Assembly (NCBI GenBank): GCA_013350335.1
Contig: CM023540.1
Coordinates: 1,550,001-1,614,000, forward strand
DNA: 64,000 nucleotides
Source of the DNA: Chimonanthus salicifolius
Lineage: Eukaryota; Streptophyta; Magnoliopsida; Laurales; Calycanthaceae
Direction of reading: 5' to 3'
In this document: piece after piece, positions 22,405-33,503 of the stretch
Numbering within the stretch: position 1 is the stretch's first letter
How the letters are laid out: every line of letters begins with the position of its first letter
Notes under the pieces: model-generated
Databases searched by the model: none
Seen by the model: the letters and a program-made list of their open reading frames with translations, nothing else
What the model was told of the DNA's origin: nothing
Position numbers and translations under genes: made by a program

Positions 22405-23463
22405 GCTTCTTTACCATTTTGATTCTTCTATCTGGAGTAAATCTAGAACGCGAGGGTTTTCTCTTTAATTCAGGTGTTTGGTCTAAGCCAAACTGGAAAC
22501 AAAAATATCCTAATTCTTTATCTCCAGAATATTTTCTCATTTTTTCAGCTTGTTTACTGATCTTTAAATCAATACAAAGAATCATGTCAACTTTGCTAAT
22601 TCCTCCGAACGTCAGCATACTGTAATTAATAGTACCATGCATTTCTTCTCTCAAGGAATTACACACCTTTTCAGCAAATAAGGGTGGTAATCCTGAAATA
22701 AATCTTTCTTTCCAAATATCAGAATTACATCTCTATACCAACAAAATTCTCCCAAATTTCTACATCTCAAGCGATGTAATTGCTGTCTATTTTTCTCCTT
22801 AATTAGAGTAATTCCTCCAGTAAATTCATTGAGGATGCATAGAAGTAAGACACTAACACAATCAGATTGAGTTTCCCAGTTATCAGGGATTTGACTAGTA
22901 CCTGCTTCAAGCTTAATATTGGGATCTACTAAGTTTCCTGTGGTTTTGTCTTTGTAAAGGATTCTTCCAAATTCATCCATTTTGACAGCATTTTCTATTT
23001 CAAGTCTTTGGGCTCCAGTTAATCCATAATTCCACCATTCTCTTAATATTATTGCATTGAAAGAGGTGGTTATCATGAGGAAAATGTTTCTTGGAGTATT
23101 TCGTCTGACTTCATAGGCATTACAGTATATTAACATACTGTGAACCATTTGGACAATTTGATATTCTGTTAATCCATCTAAGTTCCACTCATATAAAGAA
23201 TTTCCCGAATATGTTAATTCTGATGTGTAAGTGTATGGGGCCTCTTCGAGTTGTAGATCAACAAGGGTTGGTCTAGGATAATAATTCTTTATCTCTGGCA
23301 ATTTTACCTGGGGATTCCATTTCTTTAGATGATTTATTAATAAATTTTCTGAAGCAAAGACTCTTAGGATGCTGAATCCTTTTCCTCCCATATTGAGGCT
23401 TTCCATCCTATTGGATAATTCTTTTTGCATTTCGTCAATTATTTTGAATGGTCCTTCATGCAA
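22405..23463 (-). pseudogene. EPRV polyprotein, coat-protein region, copy B
   Basis: Minus strand: coat core with RGNTPRNIFLMITTSFN (frame kept but with an altered NAIILREWWNYGL in place of NGILRGWWNYGL), CVSVLLLCILNEFTGG, then EEMHGTINYSMLTFGGI and KRKPSRSRFTPDRR at the truncated end near 22405. A deletion after the RDVILIFGKKD segment (about 22705) removes part of the region. The sequence type is closest to copy A. Confidence 0.8.
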
Positions 23464-24563
23464 AATAATCCCTTTAGGTAATTGTTTGGGAACATATACT
23501 GCATTGGCAGAGCTTTCTTCTAATTTTTCTTCTTTATCTTTATTGAATTCGGGTTTTTATTTGATTGTTGTTCCTATTCGATCTGTTTGTTCTCCAATGG
23601 TTAATAGACATAGATTGGTGTAATTGTTTTATTCAATTATACCTATGTCTCTAGCATTTGGGTCTGGTTTTGATTCATAAATAGATGCATTTTTTACAGG
23701 CATGGCATAATTCTTGGTTTCTGTATTAGGGACAGAAATATCAAGTTTCTTCCAAGGTGGGTGAGATTTATGAACTTCTTTTCCTTCAATGTCTTTTCAG
23801 GTTCTTATTGTTTTTCCTATAACTCTTATTTGTTTTGGGCTTTGAGTTTATTTTTCTTTGATTTTCCCTTTTCTAAAATATTCTATAAACCAGTCAAAGA
23901 AAAGGTATATTTCTTTCTTCTTCTTCCATTTGGAAATACCATAATTCTCTCATCTTATCTTTTTCTTCTGTGTTAGACCTTTTAAAGAACCAATGTTTGA
24001 AAGGATGATTTTTCAAATTTTCTCTAAGATATGTTTTATCAATTTCAAATTTTTTGACAGGGGTTTCTTCTGGCTTTTGAATGCTAACCATTCTTATAAC
24101 TCCTTTAAAAAATCACTCTCACTAGGGTTGTAGGTTTTTTGTGATGAAGTTCTTTTATACACAGGGTGTTCGATTCCACTTTCTTTGTTTCTAAAAACCT
24201 TTTGATCCATTTCTTCTTTTTCACTACTCCTTTGGTCATCATCTATTTCTTCTAACTTAAACCTTTCTCTTCCTTCCGTGTAACAGGCAAAACTTCTCCT
24301 AGTTTTTTCTATTTTTCTCCTTAAATTGATTTCAACATTACCATTTGGTAATTTGACTATACTTTGTAAATCATCTGTTATTTCATTTACACTTGGGGTG
24401 ACATCTTCTATTTGCCAATTTCCTGGGAGAACAACTTCTTCCCAATTGATAACTTTTGGGATAAACACATTATTGTTAAAGTTTGTTTCTATAAGAACTA
24501 TAGTTTTTTCTTTATCAACCTTGTCTCTATAGAATATCATGGGAAAGACAGAGATCATTTCTG
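23464..24563 (-). pseudogene. EPRV polyprotein, end of movement domain plus linker, copy B (A-like lineage)
   Basis: Minus strand from MISVFPMIFYRDKVDKEK (24558) through WEEVVLPGNWQIED, RRKIEKTRRSF, the KEEMDQKVFRNKESG segment, the FFDW-type segment and SHPPWKKLDISVPN. Variant residues (QRSSEKEEMDQ, SVPNTETK) match copy A and not C/D. The same region is present a second time at 24564-25370 from the other lineage. Confidence 0.8.
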
Positions 24564-26043
24564 TGGAGGGTGAGATTTTTGGATTTCTTTTCCTTTAACA
24601 TCTTTCCATGTCCTAGACGTTCTTCCTATAACTCTTATGTGTTTTGGGCTTTGGGTTTCTTCTTCTTTGATTTTCCCTTTCTTAAAGTATTCCATAAACC
24701 AATCAAGGTATATTTCTTTCTTCTTCTTCCATTTGGTAATACCATAATTCTCTCATTTTTTCTTTTTCTTCTAGGTTAAATTTCTTGAAAAACCATTCTT
24801 TCAAAGGGTGATTTTTCAGATTTTCTCTTAGTTATGGCTTATCTATTTCAAATTTTTTGACGGGTTCCCCCTTTGGTTTTTTAATACTAATCATTCTTAT
24901 CACTCCATGGAGGAAATCATTCTCACTGGGGTTGTAGGTTCTTTCTGATGAAGTTCTTTTATATACAGGGTGTTCAATTCCACTTTCTTTATTTCTAAAA
25001 ACCTTTTGATCTATTTCTTCTTTTTCACTACTTTTTTTTATCATCTTCAACTTCTTCTAGTTTAAAACTTCTTCTTCCTTCTATGTAGCTAGCAAAGCTT
25101 CTTCTAGCCTTTTCTATTTTTTTTCTAAAATTGACTTCAACATTACCATTTAGTAATTTGACTATGCTTTGTAAATCATCTGTTATCTCATTTACTCTTG
25201 GGGTGACGTCTTCTATTTGCCAATTTCCGGGGAGAACAACTTCTTCCCAGCAGATAACTTTTAGGATAAACACATTATTATTAAAGTTTGTTTCCATGAG
25301 GATTGTGGTTTTCTCCTTATCAACCTTATCTCTATAGGCTATCATGGGGAAGATTGAGATCATGGATTTATAGAATATCCGATAGACTATAGCAAAAGGT
25401 TTACTTCTTGGACTCATCTTTAATCCTTTACTTTGGAATCCAATGGTTGCACAATCAAGGACATCGTCATCATGAACATCAACTGTGATGTTTGGGAAAC
25501 TATTAAAATAAACAGGTCCACGACATAGACTTGATTCGACCATAGCATAGAGAGAATCATCAAACTCATCAAGTCTCTGATCTCGCACATTAGCACATAC
25601 AAAGACATTTAATCCTAATCGGAACAATGGTTTGATTCCTACCTGAATTAATCCTATGTGTGGTAGTTGTATTTGGTCCTGATTTGTTCAATAAATCTTC
25701 TTTCAAGGATTTTGATTGTTTGTTTTCCTCCAGAGAGGGAAACAGTTTTCTCAACAGTTTTAATGTGATAATCATTTTGTTCTTCAAATGTGCCATTACT
25801 ATATATTTCTGTTACAGGCAAGGCTGGCATCTTCCAATTGGATATGGCTTGGTCAAAGTTTTCATACACCTTTTCTTTAGAATTTTTTGTTTTTTCTGGA
25901 TTTTCTTTAGCTATGCTAGGATGGGGAAAACTAGATAGAGTAGACAGGTAAGATGAAGAAGATGAAGTAGACCTATCAGAAGGATGCTGAAATGATCTAA
26001 ACCAATTCTTAAAAAGTTTTGTCTTTCTTTTAGAATTATCCAT
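24564..26043 (-). pseudogene. EPRV polyprotein, movement-protein domain, copy B (C/D-like lineage)
   Basis: ATG at 26043 on the minus strand, basic Ser-rich N-terminus, then movement-protein core (PLFRLGLNV, VRDQRLDEF, WEEVVLPGNWQIED), the KEEIDQKVFRNKESG segment and the segment ending KSHPP near 24570, where it is joined to the A-like piece. Frameshifts near 25030 (A-run) and 25680 ('FIEQIRTKYNYHT') disrupt it. 30K-family assignment is by motif. Confidence 0.8.
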
Positions 26044-26244
26044 TTTTGTAATATGGCTATGGACAATAGAGCACCTGTCAACATTTTACAGCCCTTAAAG
26101 CCTCTTCTCGGCACCAAGCGGGACTTACTACGCAATCAAACTATAAAAACAGAGAACAATAAAAGAAAAAACAAAAGTTTTAAAGAGGATTGGATGGATT
26201 AGCTCCATATCACAGTTAATAGATATAATTCACCTTGGAAAGAT
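26044..26244 (-). other. Non-coding spacer between P1 and polyprotein, copy B
   Basis: Holds the conserved block (minus strand GTAAGTCCCGCTT ... GGGCTGTAAAATGTTGAC, about 26080-26130). Nothing else recognised. Confidence 0.6.
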
Positions 26245-26509
26245 TTAGACACGAGATAATAATTCTAATTCTTCATTCAAAAGGTTACAATATTCTCTTA
26301 CACTATTACACAAGGATACTAACATAGATCTCATAACAAGATATCTTCCTGTAGCTATATTTTCGTCTTTCATATCGTTGATGTCGTGGGTTATTTCTAT
26401 GAGTGCATATTTGCAGGTGTTGTCGTATATGTTCAAGAAGGATTTCTATTTTTCTCAATGTTCGAATATCATCATAATACTTCTTAAGCAAAGCAAGACG
26501 ATTAGACAT
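26245..26509 (-). pseudogene. EPRV P1, copy B, internally deleted
   Basis: ATG at 26509 (minus). The first 50 codons (LLKKYYDDIRTLRKIEILLE, CTHRNNPRHQRYERR) are intact. It then jumps to the end of the P1 region (YSYRKISCY), missing about 180 bases that in copy C encode a charged, coiled-coil-like segment. Confidence 0.75.
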
Positions 26510-26512
26510 ATT

Positions 26513-26592
26513 CTATAGAAGAAACAACATGATTAGAAAACAACATAATAACAAACTTATATTATCAAACTCATAAAAGTTTTATTACTTAC
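26513..26592 (-). other. Candidate 80-nt leader intron, copy B
   Basis: Minus strand begins GTAAGTAATAAA (26592 to 26581), a strong plant donor whose end overlaps an AATAAA poly(A) signal, and ends TTCTATAG at 26513, three bases before the P1 ATG. A CTAATCAT branch-like site precedes the acceptor. The 110 bases of putative exon upstream contain no ATG, while the intron does. Prediction only. Confidence 0.55.
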
Positions 26593-27006
26593 AGACTGAG
26601 TACAGGACTCGAAGCTTTAGCACACTTCAGACTTACAAGCTCACACTTACAGCTTCTATATTTTGATTTCAAATGTCGATGATCTAAGATGAAAACACAG
26701 AGCTCCTTATAAACTCTCTTCCGACCAAGAGAGGACAACAACAAAGTAAAAGGACTTTTTGCAGACACAACCTTCCAAACTAACTTTACAAAAAGAGATT
26801 CCCCACTTGGGGACACAGTAAAAAGATACAATAAGTGAAGCATCTTTTGACCAAATGGGATGCACACTAAGAACAACTTTATCTTCTTTTGATAATTCTA
26901 AGACATCTGGCACATACCCCACCAAAAAAAACAACACCATCTTTTTTGGCTTGTTAATTCTAAGACATTCGGCAGCATACCCCCACCAAAAGAGATAAGT
27001 CCAACG
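26593..27006 (-). promoter_or_regulatory. EPRV leader and promoter, copy B
   Basis: Minus-strand TATA box (TTTATAAGG, rc of 26704-26712) about 120 bases before the AATAAA. The rest is leader with the conserved 'atgcttcacttattgtatc' type sequence and the G-rich 'ggtggggtat' near 26918-26923, up to the primer site. Confidence 0.75.
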
Positions 27007-27018
27007 GCTCTGATACCA
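27007..27018 (-). other. EPRV primer-binding site, copy B
   Basis: GCTCTGATACCA on the plus strand, i.e. TGGTATCAGAGC on the minus strand, the initiator tRNA-Met site. Confidence 0.9.
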
Positions 27019-27420
27019 ACTTTCAACAGGATCTCACTTTGTCATTTGTCATATCTTCTTTTGATAATTCTAAGACATCTGGCAGCATACCCCCACCAAA
27101 AAAAGCAACACCATCTTTTTTGGCTTGGTAATTCTAAGACATCTGGTAGCATACCCCCACCAAAAGAGATAAGTCCAACGGCTCCGATACCAACTTTCAG
27201 CAGGATCTCACTTTGTCATTTGTCATATCTTCTTTTGATAATTTTAAGACATCTAGCAGCATACCCTCACCAAAAAAAGCAACACTATCTTTTTTGGCTT
27301 GATAATTCTAAGACGTCTGGCAGCATTTTTTTTAGCATACCCCCACCAAAAAAAGCAACACCATCTTTTTTAGCAACTTTTCATTCTAATATGACATCTA
27401 GCAATATGCCCCCACCAAAC
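27007..27420 (-). repeat. Tandem duplication of EPRV primer site and leader
   Basis: A unit of 174 bases containing the primer site and the first part of the leader is repeated: primer sites at 27007-27018 and 27181-27192 (the second has one change, GCTCCGATACCA). A further partial leader without primer site runs to about 27420. All in minus orientation. Confidence 0.8.
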
Positions 27421-28125
27421 CTTTAATGTACGGTATAGACTTACAATATGCCTTTTTCTATTCCAAAATGTAGAAGGTAATTCAGAGCAACATTCATCTT
27501 CAAATTGCTTTGTGAGATTTTCTATTTTTTCTTTAAACTCTTTCTTCTCTAAAATTTTTGTAATTTGTGCAATCTTTATTTCACCTTTTAATCCATTTAC
27601 ATAATTTTCTTTGGTAGCAATAATTTGATTTATCTTTTGAATTTTTGTTTCATAGGGATCATCTATGAAATCAAGATTTACATTTATGCCTTTGATATCT
27701 GTAGAGATTCCCCTGGTGTTTACTGAAAAGCTTGGATTAAAAGAATAAACGGGGATCCAAGGAGTACATCATTAACAATATCTTCTGAAATAATAAATGG
27801 TGAAGTAACACAGATTCCTTGGAAGCAAACATGAACATTTGGAATTTTTCTTTCTATAGAAGTACTTGTTCCATTGGCAGTAGATACAAATTGTTTTGAC
27901 TCACTTGTAAATTCAATAGGGACGATTCCCAATCTAATGACATTTAAGTCTGCTCCAGTGTCAATAATGGCATTAACAATTTTCTCAAAATCTTTTATTT
28001 TTATTTTCACCTGGACTCTCCACTCCTTTAATTCTTTGGACAAATTTTTCTTCATTGTATTCTCCAAAAGCACCATCATTTTATAGTAAGGTGACTCTTT
28101 CATCAAGGTCATTTTGCCTTTTGGT
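27421..28125 (-). pseudogene. EPRV polyprotein fragment: protease and start of RT
   Basis: Minus-strand protease with DTGAD-type site at 27948-27962, VSTANGTS and VLLGSPFILLIQ. Towards 27421 it enters the region before the RT palm (KEFKEKIENLTKQFEDE). Frameshift at about 27730 after the LLIQAF segment, and a deletion near 28010 that removes part of the segment before VQVKIKI. Confidence 0.8.
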
Positions 28126-28868
28126 TCATTCTAATCTTAACACTCTGATTTCTCTTTTTTGATCATTTAATTCTCTTTGTAGATCTCCAAGAGTTAATGG
28201 TTTGTTTATAGTATGGATTTTTTCAGCTCTATTCATAAGGTCAATTAAGGAATAAGTTGGCGTATGAAATGTTTTTGTTGTCCTTTTTGGATAATATGGG
28301 GTTTCATCATTTTTTGGTTGTGAACTTTCTCCTTCTTCTTCCCCTCCCAATTTTGAAATTTGATTTAAAAATTGAACTTTTTTCTCTGGATTAGGGATGT
28401 TATCAATCATTTCAAGGAGTAATTTTTGAGGGGCAGTAAGGACACGAATATGAATTCCAAGATCCTCATCAGTGGGTAATGACCATTCTTCCTCAGTACC
28501 ATCATTATCAAAATTACATGTACATGCTTGGACTTGTTTGATGAGTTGAAGGTTAGGAATATTTTCTTCAAAACTGGATTCATCAGTTGATGAACCAGAT
28601 TCATAATCTTCTTGGGAACTTAATTCAGATTCTTCTTTATTAGAAATTTCTTCATCATCTTCTTTAGTAATCCTTTCAAGTTTCTTTTTAGGATATTTTT
28701 CCCTTTTGAAACATTTGTTTGAATAATGACCCTTTTTTCCACAAGTATAGCAAGTAGGTATCTTTCCTGTTACATTTTCCTTCTTTGGGTATTTTTTGGA
28801 TTTTCTTTTGAATAAAGGAGCATCATAATTTTTCTTTAAAAAATGACTCTTAAATCTGCTAGATTTAT
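28126..28868 (-). pseudogene. EPRV polyprotein fragment: zinc knuckle and acidic linker
   Basis: Minus strand runs from the basic tail (KKNYDAPLFKRKSKKYPKK) through the intact knuckle at 28711-28752 (CYTCGKKGHYSNKC), an acidic Ser/Glu linker and VQFLNQISKLGGEEEGESS to the REIRVLRLE segment. It abuts plus-strand sequence at about 28869. Confidence 0.8.
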
Positions 28869-29649
28869 ACCAATCTATCCTTATTAACCATTGGAGAACA
28901 AACAAATAGGATAGAAAGAACAATTAGAGCAAACCAGAATTCAGTAAAGGAAAAGAAGAAAGTTCAGAAAAAATCCCTACAAATGTGATATATGTTCCTA
29001 GAAAATTGCAATCAGGAATTATTTTGCAAGAAGGACCATTTAAATGACAGATGACATGCAAAAAGAATTAACTACTAGAATGGAAAGTCTCAATGTTGGG
29101 GGAAAATGATTTAGCATCCTCAGAGTCTCTGCGTCAGAAAACTTGTTAATAAACCGCTTAAAGAAATGGAATCCCCAAGCAGAATTACCTACAACAAAGA
29201 ATTATTATTCCAGACCAACTCCTGTAGATTTGCAACTTGAAGAAGCCCCAAATAAGTATACTCAAGACCTATCATATTCGGGAAATTCCTTATATGAATG
29301 GAAATTAGATGGATTAACCGAATATCAAATAATCCAAATGGTCCATAGTATGCTGATATATTCTAATGCTTGTGAAGTTAGGGGAAACACTCCGAGAAAC
29401 ATCTTTCTCATGATAACCACCTCTTTCAATGGGATACTAAGAGGATGGTGGAATTATGGATTATTTGGAGCCCAAAACCTTGAAATTGAAAATGATGTCA
29501 AACTAGATGAATATGGAAGAATTATATACAGAGATAAAACCACAGGAAATTTAGTAGATCCCAATATCAAACTTGAAGCAGGCACTAGTCAAATCCCTGA
29601 AAATTATGAAACACAATTTGATTGTGTCAGTGTCCTACTTTTATGCATC
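28869..29649 (+). pseudogene. EPRV polyprotein fragment: coat-protein region
   Basis: Plus strand from LTIGEQTNRIERTI (28880) through the segment before the coat domain to the coat core (RGNTPRNIFLMITTSFNG, RGWWNYGL) and QFDCVSVLLLCI at 29649, where it is joined to minus-strand movement-protein sequence. Stops near 29045 and 29110 break the first half. Confidence 0.8.
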
Positions 29650-30524
29650 CATTTGGTAATTTGACTATGCTTTGCAAATCATCTGTTATTTCATTTACTC
29701 TTGGCATAACATCTTCTATTTGCCAATTTCCTGGGAGAACAACTTCTTCCCAGCTGATAACTTTTGGGATAAACACATTATTATTAAAGTTTGTTTCCAT
29801 GAGGACTGTGGTTTTCTCCTAATCAACTTTATCTCTATAGGCTATCATGGGGAAGATTGAGATCATGGATTTATAGAATATTCAAAAGACTATAGCAAAA
29901 ATTTTACTTCTTGGACTCATCTTTAATCCTTTACTTTGGAATCCAATGGTTGCACAATCAAGGACATCGTCATCATGAGCATCAACTGTGATGTTTGGGA
30001 AACAATTAAAATAAACAGGTCCATGACAGAGACTTGATTCAATCATGGCATACAAAGAGTCATCAAACTAGTCATGTCTCTGATCTCACACATAAGCACA
30101 TACAGAGACATTTAATCCTAATCGAAACAGTGGTTTGATTCCTACCTGAATTAATCCTATATGTAGGTAGTTGTATTTGGTCCTAATTTCTTCAATAATT
30201 CTTCTTTCAAGGATTTTGATTGTTTGTTTTCTCAACGGTTTTAATGTGATAATCATTTTGTTCTTCAAATGTGCCATTACCATATATTTCTGTTACAGGC
30301 AAGGCTGGCATCTTCCAATTGGATATGGCTTGGTCAAAGTTTTCATACACCTTTTCTTCAGAATTTTTTATTTTTTCTGGATTTTCTTTAGCTATACTGG
30401 GATGAGGAAAGCTGGACAAAGCAAATTGGTAAGATGAGGAAGATGAAGTAGACCTATTAGAAGGATGCTGAAATCACTTAAACCAATTCTTAAAAAGTTT
30501 TGTTTTTCCCTTAGAATTTTCCAT
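29650..30524 (-). pseudogene. EPRV movement-protein domain, truncated second unit of copy C
   Basis: Minus strand from ATG at 30524 through the Ser-rich N-terminus and movement core (PLFRLGLNVSVCAYV; the next segment is changed to a stop near 30072) to the NWQIED segment near 29700. A gap near 30233 removes the SGGKQ-type segment. It follows the copy C unit head to tail. Confidence 0.8.
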
Positions 30525-30817
30525 TTGAGTGACTCGTTAAAAGCAGAAAAAGTTCTATCAACGATTTACAGCCCTTAATGCCTGATCACGGCCAGAAGTG
30601 GGACTTACAGCACGACCACACTTTTTGAAAAATAAACAAGGCACAAAATGGAGAATAAGAAGGAAAATAAAAGCTCTAAAGAGAATTGGATAAATCAACT
30701 AGGTTAAAAAACTTCAGATCCTAGACAATAGATTTAATTCATCTTACTATTAAAGGTCTTGGCAAAAGGTTACAATATTCTCTTACACGATTACACAAGG
30801 ATACTAACATAGATCTT
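30525..30817 (-). other. Non-coding spacer between P1 and polyprotein, copy C second unit
   Basis: Contains the conserved block (minus strand GTAAGTCCCACTT ... GGGCTGTAAATCGTTGA, about 30566-30615). No reading frame supported. Confidence 0.6.
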
Positions 30818-31198
30818 CTAATAGTATGTATGCGGATAACAAGATATCTTCCTGCAGCTATATTTTTCGTCTATTTGTCGGATAGCATTTTCTAATCTTC
30901 TAAGCTGATTTTCACGATGCCTGAATCACGAAATAATTCTTCTCTCCTAACAGAATGAGGAGGCATCTCAGAAAGTCATTGCTTGTAATTTTGATTCTGT
31001 CCTGAATACTTCTAATCGGAACACAACATATGCTTGAATTAAAATTATTCTTCGTCTTTCATATCGTTGATGTCGTGGGTTATTTCTATGAGTGCATATT
31101 TGCAGGTGTTGTCGTATATGTTCAAGAAGGATTTTTATTTTTCTCAATGTTCGAATATCATCATAATACTTCTTAAGCAAAACAAGACGATTAGACAT
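30818..31198 (-). pseudogene. EPRV P1, copy C second unit
   Basis: ATG at 31198 (minus). Open for 76 codons to a stop at 30968 (LRKIKILLEHIRQHL, CTHRNNPRHQRYERRR, then IILIQAYVVF). In the other frame, reaching a TAG at 30818, the sequence continues as a Glu/Arg-rich helical segment. One small indel separates the halves. Confidence 0.75.
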
Positions 31199-31201
31199 AT
31201 T

Positions 31202-31281
31202 CTATAAAAGAAACAACATGATTAGAAAACAACATAATAACAAACTTATATTATCAAACTCATAAAAGTTTTATTACTTAC
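31202..31281 (-). other. Candidate 80-nt leader intron, copy C second unit
   Basis: Minus strand GTAAGTAATAAA (31281 to 31270) to TTTTATAG at 31202. Same length and same donor/poly(A) overlap as in copy B and the first unit of copy C. Confidence 0.55.
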
Positions 31282-31660
31282 AGACTGAGTATAGGACTCG
31301 AAGCTTTAGCACACTTCAGACTTACAAGCTCACACGTACAGCTTCTATATTTTGATTTCAAATGTCGATGATGTAAAATGAAAACACAGAGCTCCTTATA
31401 AAGATGGAGCAAGGGTACAATGGATAAACTCTCTTCCGACCAAGAGAGGACAACACACAAAGTAAAAGGACTTTTTGCAGACACAACCTTCCAAACCAAC
31501 TTTACAAAAAGAGATTCCCCACTTGGGGACACAGTAAAAAGATACAATAAGTGAAGCATCTTTTGACCAAATGGGATGCACACTAAGAACAACTTTATCT
31601 TCTTTTGATAATTCTAAGACATCTGGCAGCATACCCCCACCTAAAGAGATAAGTCCAATG
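31282..31660 (-). promoter_or_regulatory. EPRV leader and promoter, copy C second unit
   Basis: Minus-strand TATA box (TTTATAAGG, rc at 31394-31402), preceded by the leader with its 'ggtgggggtat' motif (rc at about 31631-31641). Confidence 0.75.
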
Positions 31661-31672
31661 GCTCTGATACCA
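31661..31672 (-). other. EPRV primer-binding site between the two units of copy C
   Basis: Minus strand TGGTATCAGAGC. It lies 18 bases beyond the ORF2 stop of the complete unit and starts the second unit. Confidence 0.9.
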
Positions 31673-31689
31673 ATAAGATAAGGATCGCA

Positions 31690-33004
31690 TCAAATCTTCT
31701 TTTTCATCATCAAATTTTTTGCTTTTGCAGAGTTCATGCGGAATAATTCAGCCAACCGAGACTCCTTTTCCTTTTCTTTTCCTTTCTCCTTAGCTGAAGA
31801 ATACCAGAACTTTCTACCACTAAGGTATTCAGTAACAGATCCGTCAGGGTTAACATGAGAGTCAGGATCCCAGTGATGATGGAGATTCTCAAGGGGCACA
31901 ACTTCATCATCAAAATTTTCATCTAGATCATGAAGAGAATCCCAATCATGATCATCATTTTTCTTCTTTGGAAGATATTCTTCTAATATCTATTTAATCT
32001 TTTCTTCAAAATTAATAGATTAAACAGACATATCCATAGGATCAGGGGATTTTTCACGAGCAATTTCTTTAGCAATTTTCTTGGCTAAGAGACCAGCCAT
32101 GACCGTTTCATTTTCAAGAGGTTTTTCATCTGAAAGAGGATCATTAGTCTTTTCAGGACGAGAGATTTGATTCAAAATTCTCTCATAAGTATCATTCTAT
32201 ATTTTAGGCCACCATTTTTGGTACATAGTTTGAAAAAGACAAGTGTGACCATATAAATCTTTTTTCACCTCAAATTTCCATTGGAGAATGTATGGAATAT
32301 GGAACTTCGCAAAGAAATGAAGAACATTAATCATATCACAAGAGACATTTTCTTCAACTTGGCCAAATTTAATAAATAGATAACGAAAATTATCAGGAAG
32401 GATTTTCCGGGAAGCACCAAAATGAGACCACCAAGTGAAGAAAAACCAAGATGGGAAATTAAGGTGAATAGGATTGACATTAGGACTTTCTTCTTTGAAT
32501 CTAATAAAACAAGAATGACTACACTGACGATTTTGCCACATTAACATAAATTTCCATGCATCAATATAATCCCAATAATTAAAGAACTCAGTCGAATTAT
32601 AGAGCTGGACTGGTCTTGTCATGTAAAGAGGACCATCCCAATCTTCCTCAGTGAGGATTTTAAGAATAGTGAACTTTGAATAGGTGATGATACCATTTGC
32701 ATTTTTGTTGTGGAAGATGAGGACGCTTTTCGTCTAATGTAAAATATTGAGATACCATTCACGGGTTTTTCTCTTGTCCAGGCAATAATAATGAAGTCCC
32801 TTTCCAAAGAGAAAATATACATTATCTTCAACAGATCTTTCTTCCATAAGACAATCTGAAGTAACAAGAGTTCTATTACCAGTGTAAAGATATAATTCTG
32901 ATTGACTAGGGTCTTTTGTTGGAGTAAAACCCTTTTTGGCTTTCTTCTTCATCTGCCAATTTCTCTTTTCTTTTCTTCTGAAATGGAGAAGAGCTATTTG
33001 CCAT
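31690..33004 (-). pseudogene. EPRV ORF2, copy C
   Basis: Minus strand, ATG at 33004, TGA at 31690-31692; about 438 codons. Recognisable in order: basic N-terminus, TPTKDPSQSELYLYTGNR, YFLFGKGLHYY, the tryptophan-rich FPSWFFFTWW, FHIPYILQWKFEVKKDLYG, acidic linker, DWDS and the DPDSHVNPDGSV tail. Breaks include a frameshift near 32960, a stop in the LNILH segment near 32735, stops near 32196 and 31992. The ATG overlaps the polyprotein stop by 11 bases. Confidence 0.85.
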
Positions 33005-33503
33005 TTTGTCTTCCCTGAAGAAATTCTCTAGTAAGAAAGTTAGGGAGAGAGTTAGAATTTCCATTGATCAATTCAATTTTGAATTCAAAGACGGATAAAA
33101 TGGCTTGCCATCTGGCAAATATTTGTTTTGAAACAAGATTTTTCACATCCTTTTCTAGAATTTCTTTTGCAGCCTTGGCGTCTACTCTGATGAGAAATTC
33201 TTTGTTTAATAAATCATGTTGGAATTTTGTTACACAAAGAACAATGGCAAGAACTTCCTTTTTGATGGTTGAATATTTCTTTTGAGCTTCATTCCAAAGA
33301 CCATAATTGAATCTTATTAATTCTTCTTTTGAATCTTTTTGTTGTAAAAGGATTCCTCCATAACAGATATCTGAAGCATCTGTTTGTACTATTTTGAAAG
33401 CTTTTGGATCAGATAAACATCTGCAAGGAGGATTTTTAACTCTTTCTTTTATTTTTTTTACAGCATTGGTGTGATTTGAAGTCCATTCTTTAGGGTTTTC
33501 CAT
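32994..33503 (-). pseudogene. EPRV polyprotein, RNase H domain, copy C
   Basis: Minus strand, open for 169 codons to TAG 32994-32996. Shows CRCLSDPKAFKIVQTDASD (catalytic Asp), EVLAIVLCVTKFQHDL, an RVDAKAAKEIL segment and the final FLQGRQNGK. The domain is nearly complete; a loss of about 24 bases near 33500 separates it from the RT. Confidence 0.88.
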
